DNA of 64,000 bases from Caenorhabditis remanei. Its lineage: Eukaryota; Nematoda; Chromadorea; Rhabditida; Rhabditidae. Both the position numbers and the translations under genes were made by a program. The stretch covers positions 434,001 through 498,000 of the forward strand of contig NC_071328.1 of assembly GCF_010183535.1 (NCBI RefSeq), read 5' to 3'. Positions 33,001-42,500 of this stretch are shown piece by piece (position 1 is the stretch's first letter; every line of letters begins with the position of its first letter). The notes under the pieces were generated by a model. The model saw nothing but the letters and a program-made list of their open reading frames with translations, searched no databases and was not told where the DNA came from.

Positions 33001-34742
33001 TTCAGTGACCGAAAAGGTTCAAAAACCGAGTTTTTGAGTGAAAATAGTGCATTTTCGAAGAATTTGTACGGAAAATTGGTGTTTTTAGTGAAAAACAAGC
33101 AAGAACACCCGATTTTGAGCAAAAAACTCAGATTTTGGGCTGGAAAAAGGGAACCCGAAAATTGAATATGACATAAAATGTGTAATTTTCCGATGTTCCA
33201 GAGTTCGAAAACCGAGTTTTGAAGTACTCAATAAGAAAAAATTAGTTTTGTAGTGAAAATCGTGAATTTCCGATCTAAAAATAGGATTTTCGAGTATTCT
33301 GAACTGAAAAATCGGGGTTTTAAGTGTAAAAAAGCTCATATTTCTGGCTGGAAAGGGAAGATTTAGTTGCTGAAGTTAGGAATTTTCAGTTGTAACAGAA
33401 AATATCGAAATTCCGCGATTTTTTGCAAGTTTTCAGTGGAATTTCAGCTGTTTCAGGGCAAATTTCCATTCCAATAATCTCAAATCGGGAAAAGCTAAAA
33501 ATGTCGTTTTTATCAAAAAGTAACATGATTTTCGCAGGAAAACCCCGTCGAGGCATCAAAATCCGGGTTTTACGACCAAAATCAGGTTACTTTACGATAA
33601 AAATGACATTTTTAGCTCCCGATTCTCAATTTTCTGATTCTAAACCGATTTGAAATCATTTGGGATGGAAATTTGCCCTGAAACAGTTAATATTCCGCTA
33701 AAACTGGTTTTAGAGTTTACAAACTCAAAAAAAGCCCGATTTCTGAGCTGAAAATCTGATTTTGAGCTGAAATTCCATTTTTTCAGCTAAAAATTTATCA
33801 GGCAAGCTGAATTTTCTCTCTGAAATCAATTATATCCATTCCAATGATCTCAGATCGGTTTAGAATCAGAAAATTCAAAATTGGGAGCCAAAAGTGCCGT
33901 TCTTATCGTAAAGTTATATGATTTTGGTCGGAAAACCCGGATTTTGAGCTGAAATTGTCATTTTTACCTGATAATAAGCCAAATTATTCTTGATAAACAT
34001 GGCGAAATCCTTCTTAAACTCGTCATACGTCGAATAATCTGGATTTTTGAGTTTATGCTGAATAGTGGTGATATCAATCGGCTCCTTGACCTTCTCATAG
34101 TATTCTGGTTCGAGACGACGTGACGGTACGCGGAGAAAACTCTCGAATACCGAATCGTCGCCGGCGGTGTTTCGGTGGCGACGAAGTTTCGACATGACGT
34201 ACGTTCCTTTCGCGAGCTGTAAGAAAATATATAGTTTCGAGGCTGTTTCGGCGGAAAACTCGGGATTTTCAATCAAAAATGGATTTTTGGTCAAAAACTG
34301 CCGAAAAATAGGGACTTTTGATGAAAAATCGGTTAAACAACAGGAAGTTTCGATCAAAAATAGGCGAAAAATCGGGATTTTCGATCAAAAACCGAGAAAA
34401 ATACGAATTTCCGATAAAAAATAGCGATTTTCGATTAAAAATTTGCGACAAAAAGGGATTTTCTATCAAGAATCGGTCAAAAATTAGAAAAAATCGAGAT
34501 TTTCTATCGAAAATTGGAAATAAATCGGTTAAAAAAAGATTTTCTGTCAAAAAATGACGAAAAACGAGATTTTTGATCAAAAATCTCTCAAAAACCCGAT
34601 TTTTGTGGTCATTTCTCACCTCGAAATCGCGTTTCTCCTTCTCCGCCAACGTCATTCGTCCTTTTCGCTTCTTGACACCAGCCGAAGTGGATGCAACATC
34701 TTTCTCGGGTTCCGCGTCGGCGACGCGCTTTCTTCTGTTCAT
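18087..34742 (-). CDS. pbrm-1: Polybromo (BAF180/PBRM1), PBAF chromatin remodeller subunit
   Basis: Sixteen exons, all in phase, giving 1901 residues: 34620-34742, 33968-34216, 32194-32960, 30953-31295, 30501-30692, 29293-29684, 27510-28473, 25863-26614, 25190-25365, 24629-24801, 21557-21967, 21273-21510, 20013-20401, 19217-19506, 18737-18863 and 18087-18206. Order: bromodomains near 42-150, 185-300, 345-450, 545-650, 720-830 and a degenerate sixth at 840-940; BAH domains near 1012-1150 and 1215-1340; HMG box near 1475-1545; two C2H2-like fingers (CKWAACDF...HVIQHH and CMWMTC...HRHIKEKH); a Gln-rich stretch; and a conserved C-terminus (KYIESLAQNRQKSVSRWERS). The acetyl-lysine Asn is present in bromodomains 3, 4 and 5 (YN, FN, FN) but replaced in 1 (Gln), 2 (Ser) and 6. 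Known role: targeting the PBAF SWI/SNF complex to acetylated nucleosomes in the nucleus. TTTTCAG 11 bases before the ATG suggests trans-splicing. Introns carry many repeats, and one contains a promoter-like island. Confidence 0.96.
20435..21222. repeat. CGTAAATC array interrupted by a foldback element (pbrm-1 intron)
   Basis: Degenerate CGTAAATCTACACC units run from about 20445 to 20835 and again from 21112 to 21222. They are split by an inverted-repeat element whose ends are TACCGTAAATACTGTATTAT (20836) and its inverse near 21112. The unit is antisense to pbrm-1 here, unlike in the SH3 gene. Confidence 0.75.
20836..21115. repeat. Foldback MITE, family C
   Basis: Terminal inverted repeats TACCGTAAATACTGTATTAT / ATAAAACAGTATTTACGGTA, with inner TAACGGCATGCCGTTATA and CCGTTATAATACAGATGCCG words. 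Its architecture matches the element at 63223-63655 (TACCGTAAAAACTGTAAT ends). The interior is non-coding. Confidence 0.75.
22195..22500. repeat. Long foldback in pbrm-1 intron 10
   Basis: The left arm (about 22195-22335) and right arm (about 22360-22500) are reverse complements with few mismatches. Matching words include ACGCTAAAAATGAGTTATTT and AAATAACTCATTTTTAGCGT, and AACTCTTCTAATA and TATTAGAAGAGTT. The loop is short. Confidence 0.85.
22660..23660. promoter_or_regulatory. GC-rich promoter-like island inside pbrm-1 intron 10
   Basis: About 1 kb stands out from the AT-rich surroundings by high GC, many CG dinucleotides, CT/GA-rich tracts (GAGAGAGAGAGACTCTCTC near 23090) and a CTCTGCGTCTC motif (antisense, about 23428-23440). 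Similar composition lies upstream of the gene starts near 36.0, 38.9 and 55.3 kb. Open frames exist in several frames on both strands, which reflects the GC content and shows no reading-frame preference. I infer an internal promoter for a short transcript covering exons 11-16 (HMG box, C2H2-like fingers, C-terminus). Confidence 0.4.
24815..25150 (-). repeat. 52-bp tandem repeat, seven copies (pbrm-1 intron 9)
   Basis: Copies begin with GTCTGGCGTGTCGTTGGGCG at about 24815, 24868, 24920, 24971, 25023, 25075 and 25127. The spacing is 51-53 bp and copies are nearly identical except the last. Read on the other strand, the core ACGCGCCCAACGACACGCCA is a version of the dispersed CGCG...GCGCCAG motif found elsewhere. 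Confidence 0.9.
26957..26980. repeat. (TA)n microsatellite
   Basis: About twelve TA units in the intron between pbrm-1 exons 7 and 8. Confidence 0.9.
29785..30440 (+). repeat. Cluster of CGCGCTCAAGGTGCACCAG motifs (pbrm-1 intron 5)
   Basis: Seven copies at about 29792, 30000, 30077, 30152, 30260, 30325 and 30418, each about 20 bp. They are separated by 70-200 bp of diverged sequence that also repeats (CGATTTTCGGTCATTTTTCA, GTTTCAGACCGATTTTT). More copies lie in the next introns (31840-32125) and upstream of the gene (35043, 35108). Confidence 0.8.
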
Positions 34743-36501
34743 TTGATGACAAACTGAAAATAGGCTGAAATTGATGGAAATGAGATGAAGGAAATTGCGG
34801 AAAAATAGACATTTCGAATGTAAAATTGGGAAGAAAACGGCCAATGTGAGCCTATTTTAGCTATAAATGTGTATAATGCCAAGTTTTATAAGAAATTCAT
34901 TGGTAGATTGGTCAAAATTGTCAATTTTTATTAAGTTTCCGGGGATCTGGAAGTGAAAATTGGGTTATTTTTGTAAATAATTTTTTTTTAAATAACAGGA
35001 AAATCGGATTTCCACCGCAAATTTAGTCTGAGATAGTGAAAAACGCGCTCAAGGTACGCCAGCTCAAGATATTTTGAGCCATCTCTTTTCTTAGTAATTC
35101 TATTCCGAAACGCGCTCAAGGCGTGCCAGCGATTTCCGGTAATTTTTTAAGAAAATTGATCATGAAGCATGAAAAACCGCACTAGCCGTTATTAGAACCG
35201 TCTATATGCTATTCTCAGCTATTTTTGGTCATTTTTCAGAAAATTTGCAAGAAATAGCGATTTTTACTGGCTTTTTAGTGGAAAAATAGCAGATTTTTTG
35301 AAATTTTGACAAAAATCTTCGAAAAATGCCACTTTTCTCCTTCCATCCTATTAGATCTCCACCCAATTCTATTCTACGCTTTATTTCCTACGCCCCGCCC
35401 CCTTAAAACTCCTCTAAAAACTCAAAATTCTCAATAAAACTCATCTGAAACCACATCTACCCCTATAATTATAAAAATAGCCTAAAATATGCCAATTTTT
35501 ATGCTTTAATCACATTAATCCCTTTCGAAACCCCCTGGGAAAGTGGATTTGATCTTTTGAGCGGAGTTTGGACGTGCGCGCGAAACTTTGAAATTTAAAA
35601 ATTGAGGGGAAATGTGGAAAAATGAGTTTTTGGTGAAAACTGGTGAATTTTAATCGGGTTTCTCAAGTTTTTCAATGAAAATATGAGAATGGAGAATTCG
35701 ATGGAGATGATGAAAAACTATAGAAATTGGTATAAATTAGAGAAAAATCGGTTGGAAATTGATAGAAAATGAGAAAAATCGATTAACTCGATTTCCGGGT
35801 GGTTTTCCACTCATTTTTCTTCTATTTTTCAGTGGAATCCACGTCTAAAAGCTGAAAATAACTAATCGAACCGAAAATACGGCCGACGGGGGGTCGCCGC
35901 TGTCTTCAAAATAGCGAAAATGCGCGCGCGAATTGTGTTGGCTGAGTGCCAGACACAGCGAGAGAGTGTGTGGAGTGAAGAGACGCAGAGTACGGAGGGC
36001 CGCACGGGAAACGCGCCAACGCGGCCGCGGAGACTTATTTTCGTTGTGGCGAGGGGTGGCTATTGATTTTTTTTAGAAGGAAATGGATAAGGTAGGTGGG
36101 AATGCATAAAATAATATTATTATATTATAGGAAATAATAATAACGAGATTTAAAGGAAAACACCGGAGGGTGAAAATAGCGGATGGTGAAAAGAGAGAAA
36201 GTTACTCTAAGTTTAAAAACTGTTCAAAATCGTGAAAAACACTAAATCCTATCCTAACAACTAGTAAAAACTAACAAAAATCGCATTTAAAACCTTAAAT
36301 TTTCAAATTTAAAAAAGTGCGCAAACAAAATCGCTGGCGCACTTTCAGTGCACAGGTCTATGCGCAGTGCCTCCGACCTCGCAAATATCGACTGTGTATG
36401 TGTGTGTGTGTGTACGCGCCGTAGAGGACAGTGAGGGGGTGCAGATGGTACGAATGGAATAGACAATACACATAATCTTACAGGCCTCAACAACGACCAT
36501 A
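34743..36501. promoter_or_regulatory. Divergent intergenic region of pbrm-1 and the ARMC5-like gene
   Basis: This 1.76 kb region separates two genes read outward. It contains two dispersed CGCG...GCCAG motifs (35043, 35108), AT-rich DNA, and a GC-rich core at about 35880-36060 with CGCGCGCG, GAGACGCAGAG (inverse of CTCTGCGTCTC) and CGCGGCCGCGG. A second CT/GT-rich stretch lies at 36350-36440. A CTTACAG acceptor at about 36477-36483 precedes the ARMC5-like ATG. A shared bidirectional promoter near 36.0 kb is inferred. Confidence 0.5.
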
Positions 36502-39500
36502 ATGAGCGGACCACCACCACCCAAAAAACGAAAAAACGCGTCGAGCGGTGCGCCAGTCGGGGATGCCCCCAATGAGTTCGAGGAGGTGATGGGGAAGATG
36601 AAGGGGACGACGGATCGAGAGGTGGCACTGAAAGCGGCGAAAAAATTGAAGGCGATGCTGCCGAATGGCGCGAAAATTAAGGATTTTGTGTCGCACCGAA
36701 AGAATTTGGAGGATTTGGTAGCGGTCTTCACTAGGGAAACTTCTCTGTTGGGTACATCAATGTGAGTAGCAGAAAATTCCGGAAAATTCTGGAATTTTTC
36801 ACTTATTATAGGTACCAAGAAGACCTTCACAAATACTCTATCAGTATCCTTGCCAATTGCTGTTATACCGACAAAAGTACATCAACTGGAACGCAGATTC
36901 GAAAGGCTTCTCGAGGATTTTTGGATCAAGCAGGTAAAAATAGCAGAAACAAAATTTGAATTCTGATGCTTCGCGCTAAACAATAATTTGTGTGTGTGTG
37001 TGCGGCGGAGCGCACTTTGGCTGAGCAAACAAGTGTGAAGACAAATAGACGGCAGTGAGAAGGCTTGGAATAGTGGAATAGGGGAAAAAGGACATCTGGA
37101 TAAACAGGGAGACCGCGCTCTATTGATAAAAGGTTAACTTCACAAAAAATGTGATTGATAACGATATCTGATATCACAGCGTCATATTTTCACTTAAGTG
37201 GCAAGATGCATAGGAGGACGCCAAGATTTCTTTGCAAGAGTTTTTGATAATTTGTACGGTAACACATGTAGCCAGGCCATCTGGACAAACATATGTATTA
37301 TTCATTTTTAATTCAGATTTGAAGCAATCTCGACCTATTGATTAAAAAATAACTTCCGATATAGAATGCGCGGCAGTAAGTGTGCATAATTTTAAGAAAT
37401 TGTCATCGGAACCGCCCATATCAGAAATGGTACTACTTAAAAATAGTAAAAATCAGAACCATTTGGTCTAGGTTAAATCCCTTTCTGAGAATTAACTGCG
37501 CAATTCACAACATACTTGCAAACCGGGCCGGTGTGTAACTCGCTTAAACCACAATATTATGAGCTCAAAAATTTACCAAAATGTTGATCTTGGCGAGTTC
37601 TATATCTGTGACTTTGCACAGGTTAATGTGCCCGAGCTGAGAAAAAGTACCAAAACACGCAAAAATTGTCAAAAAAACCATTCTGGGCCGGCCCGCGTCC
37701 CGCGGCACGACACAAACATAGATCTCATTAAGATCTACATTTTGGTATATTTTTCGTCTGATAGTGATTAGTTTCAAGCGAGTTACGCCCGGCCCGGTTT
37801 GCAATCATGATTCCCAATCCCGAAACCCAATTTCTCATTTCCAGTCCGAATCTTCGAGAGCACGACGTCCAACATCGAAATCCGTGTCTCGATGTGTCGC
37901 CTTATCGGAAACCTGTGCAACAACAAAGACCTTGTCACCAGTTGGCTATCAAGCAACACAATTCTCTTCGATCGGATCGCTCTGCTTCTGGAGTCCACAA
38001 ACGACAACTTGGTGACACAATGCCTTCGAATCTTCTTGTCTCTGTCAAATCATTCGTTTACTAGAGTGAGTTACTTACATTTATTTATCAATTATAGAAG
38101 ACGGGTGGGGGAATGTTTAAATACAACCGGAAGAAACTACAGACAGAATTACATTCCCAGAATTAAAGTTTAGATATATACAAGATATAGCAAGAGTTAC
38201 AGTATGTCAGGGAGAGTGTCCGGCTTTTGTTGAGATTCATTGATTTAGTGAGTCTGCTTGCGTGGCTGGAATTGATGTTGTCCTGATCCAGACTTGTCCG
38301 CACGGAAGACATGATTAGGCTGAACAGCTGGCACTGGCTTCTCGTGAACCCGCTTCACAGCTTCAGTTGGATACGAGCGTTCCATCTGGAAAAGCGATAT
38401 TTGATTTAGAAGGACCGATCAAGAAGTACAGTAACCCACGGTTACCGTTACTCACCTTAGCCGGCAAATCGACGTCTACGATCTCTCTGACGGCGACGTC
38501 GTCAGAGCTCTCCGAGTTTCCGTTATCATTCGAGTCCGAATTCTTGCGATCCTTACGATTGACGATGCGACGTCCTCCGACTTTTGTTGCCGGTGGGTGT
38601 CCGATCTTCATCTCGGTCTCGTTGTTATCTACGCTCATGTTTGCAATTTTGGAATACGTTTTGAGTTGTTGGGTGATCTGAAAGTAGCTGGGATTTGAAT
38701 TTGGTAAAAAAATAAATGTAAGAAGAAAGAATAACAAGACGATAAGGCACAACAACCAAGCAAATGGAGGACGAATGCGCTGTTTGAGGCGAGCGAGGTA
38801 TCGAACACAACGAATGAAGAAAAAAAAATAGTGTGTGTGCGCAGAAGCGCCCAGAACAGGAGAGGGGCGGAGTCACATGACTGGTAAGAGACGGAGAGGG
38901 GCGCCGGGGTTCTCACGGGGCTCCCCCTCTCTGCCGTGGCGGCCGTCGCTGCCTTCGAAAACACATTCAACGAAAACAACACATTCAAAAACTGCGGAGA
39001 GACGATCTTTGGCTCACTCTTAAATAGTAGGGGTAGCAAACAAGGGGGCGGAGCTTGTTTTAGGGGAACAACACATTGCGAAATAGAAGAGAGAGGAGAG
39101 TGGGAGTACAGGAACTTTGAATGGTCAGTTGGTGTTGAATGGCAGGTAGAGGATAGGATAGATGTTGGATTGATAAGGGCAAGGAGTGTGACTGATTAGG
39201 TTTGAGAATGGGGGTTTTGAAATTGGGTTAGATGAAAAGTTTCATTGAAACTTGAAAATTTTCTATGATTATTCAGAATTTCTTCAAATTCTTAATCGCA
39301 GTCGAAAATTTGCCTTTTTGCAAAAAAACGTTTCAAATAATGCAAAAAAAATCGAATTTGAACTTCGGCACCATTTATCAGGGTCTTGAAATCACTTTTT
39401 TTTGTATTTTCTGTATTTTCTTCTGTTTTTATGTCTGAAATTTGTTCCAGTTCTCGTTATATGTATGTTTTGACATCACTATAACGAGAACACGTACCAG

Positions 39501-42500
39501 ACTATACGTTGTTTTTTGTTTTTGTCGAATTACAGGTTACAACACGTAGGTGTTTAATTAAAGGTGTCAAAACAACTTGAAAGTTTTTCTTACTAGTTTG
39601 GACTGAAACATCTGAAAATTGGTGGCTTGGGAGAGGGAACTTTTTGCGTTTTACCAAAATCTGGTACTGGCTGTGATATCAAATATCGTTATCAAATACA
39701 TTTTTGGTGAAGTTTGCCTTTTATCAATAGAGCGCTCTTCCTTGATGTCTGGTAAGGTGCAATAAGAGAAAATAGTAATTGCTCGTTGGTAGAAAATAAT
39801 TTCAGTCGAATTTGAGATCATTTTGTGAAAATCGCTTAGAAGAGTTGATTGGTTTCAGTTACGTGTGCAGGCAGACATCTTAAAAGCGGGAATTCAAAAA
39901 AATTTAAAAAAAATTGTCTCCAACGTTTTCGGTTTGAAAATTCCGGAAATTCCGCGCTGGAAGATTTTCGACAACGATGCTCCAGAAATTCCGCTCAATC
40001 CCTCTCTGAAAATCTTTTACCTTTCTTATATGGTGCTGCTTTGTCTGATGACCCTACAAAGATTCTGTTGTATGTCTGGAAGTTTCTAATCCAGGCCCGA
40101 TGTTCAAAAAGCTTTAAATACCGACACTCAAAGGTTGCAACCTGGAAAGTTCTGGAAGGAAAATTCCCGTGTTAATCATTAATATTAAAACAATGACGAT
40201 TATTAAACAATTCGGCAAAACACACACTCCGTCAACCTAATCCACGTCATCGTCTACACGTATACTTTACGATAACACATCTGCGAGAGATTCGTCACGT
40301 GCGCTCCATATGCCAGCTTACTTGGTCGATCGGCCGATTGTTTACTCCAATGGGGAAAAGGGTGATCGATCGTTGATGTTCTCTGTCGTCTCCGGGTTTC
40401 CACATACTCCCTGACATACAAAGGGACAGAGGACACATTGAAGAGAGAAAAGAGAAAAAAGCAAATAAAATATATATGATTTTTTGTAGGTCATCATGCT
40501 CTCCAACGGAGGTTTCTATCTTGGAAAATTGTTGGCGAAGGTGGAGAGAAGAGAGGAGGTTGTGAAGATACTGAAAGTGTTGTTGAAGAGACATAATAAT
40601 GTGTTGGATAGACAGTTATCGAGAAGGTAAGAGAGGAAATGGATCAGAATGATGGAGATTGAGAAAATGAAAGAAAAACAGCGCGCAATTCGCTTCAAAC
40701 TGGGTTTTATGAGCTGAAAAATATACCCAAATGCGGATCTCAGTGAGAACTATGGCTGTGACTTACTAAGGACCGGATGGCTATTGATTTATGAACCGTG
40801 GGCCGACAAAAGTGGCAAAAAACGCAAAAATGACCAAAAAAGCCATTTTAGCCCGGCCAGCGGCAAATTATCAAGTAACCATGCGGCCTGTAGTAGGTCG
40901 CAGATAGATCTGGCCGAGATATACATTTTAAAACGTTTGTCGGCTCATAATATTTAGTTTTTTTACGCACCGGTTCAAAATAGTCTTGCAACAGAAAACT
41001 TTCCCGACCAAAGTTTGCAGGCTTTCAATGCTCAATGATTAGATGCGCCTCTAAACCACGGTTAACAAGTTTTAATTATATAATTTTTTGAAAAATTCAG
41101 ACTCATTAGTGTTTGTAGAAGGCATGTGGCTTTATTCAGGAATCAGTCAAATTTTTCAACAGTTTTTGCAATTCTAGAATTCTCCATTCCTGATATACAA
41201 GCCCATTTCATTAGTCCGCCAACCTAATTCTTCCTTTTTCAGTGAATGCAGCGAACACGTGATTGAGATGTTCTTCGAGCGAAGTAACAAGAACCGACAG
41301 TTTGTGATTGATTTGTTCTCGAATTCGATTTGTATTAGAGAACAGTGAGTTTTATTAAATTGACCAAAATAGCCGAAGGGGAGAAGAGTGAAAGAGTATG
41401 TCTGATAGAAAGTTTTAGAAAAAATTGGGTTTGAGCCTAACTAGTAAGTTTTTAATACAGTAATATCCGTAATTCTAAAAACTTTGGCCATTTTCAGTTG
41501 AAAATGTCTAACTTTCAGAGTGTGTTACGGTATCACTGATTGTTTCGATAAGAAAATGCTTAATAGATCATAAGGATCAAAAGTAGAACTCCATTTTTGT
41601 AGTTGACAACTTTCTTGTACGATCACTCCATAGTGAGTTATGGTTATTTTAATACGATAGCTCAAAACCACAGGGTCTAGGGGTGAGTAGTGAAATCGTA
41701 TGCGCTCCACTAGACATTGGCGGTAAATTCAAATTTTAATTTTTTCAATTCGCTGTTTCACTGTGGCACTTTGATACGGAGCTTAATCGATCACTTTTTG
41801 AGCCGATTTATGTCTGTTTTTCCGCATTTTTGGCCAGTTTTTCGACTGCCTCGCATATTTTCAAGATCAATTCTATTAAATAAAGAAATAAAGTTTTAAA
41901 ATTAAAAAAAATATTTTGAATTTCGCGCTAAAATTTTAGCTGATTTCAGCGGAGCGCGTTTATTTTCACTACTCATCCCGAGACCCTGTGCAAAACCTGC
42001 ATTGGTCGATTTGAGAGAGAAATTACTTTGTCGGTACGTAACTTCCTAGGGAGTGCCCGTACAAAAAAGTTGTCAACTACAAAAATGGAGCTTTACTTTT
42101 GATCTATATGATTCATTAAAAGTTTTTCAAAGATAGAATCGGTGAGAAAGCATTTAACCGAACTGTGAACGTTATGGTGCCATTACTATATGTCTGATAG
42201 AAAGTTATAGAGAAAATAAAGTTTTAAGACTAAGTTTGTACTATTTGGTGCTATAACAGTTTTTAAATTTCATTGTTACTTCACTATAGAGCGCGTTTTC
42301 ATCAGAGAGTCTAAAAGATCAATAGATCGAAACATCAACATGTTTATTTACGTAATAGTCCCCTCTCTACTCCTGAGCGTCCCTAGCAAACAACAAAAAC
42401 ACAGACACAAATAGAATCACCCCAACAACAGCAAAACACATTTTTTCCAGAATGGAGACCGAAAAGTTCATCGAGCAACTCCTCGCCTGCTCTCTCCCCG

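Noticed and set aside
34269..34612. Open frames in the intron between pbrm-1 exons 1 and 2
   Set aside because: They are translations of a decayed tandem of GATCAAAAAT/GGTTAAAAA words, in both strands; the true exon ends at 34620.
39849..40175. A 108-codon frame in ARMC5-like intron 3
   Set aside because: No domain, no fitting splice phases with either neighbouring exon, and no similarity recognised; at best a gene fragment.
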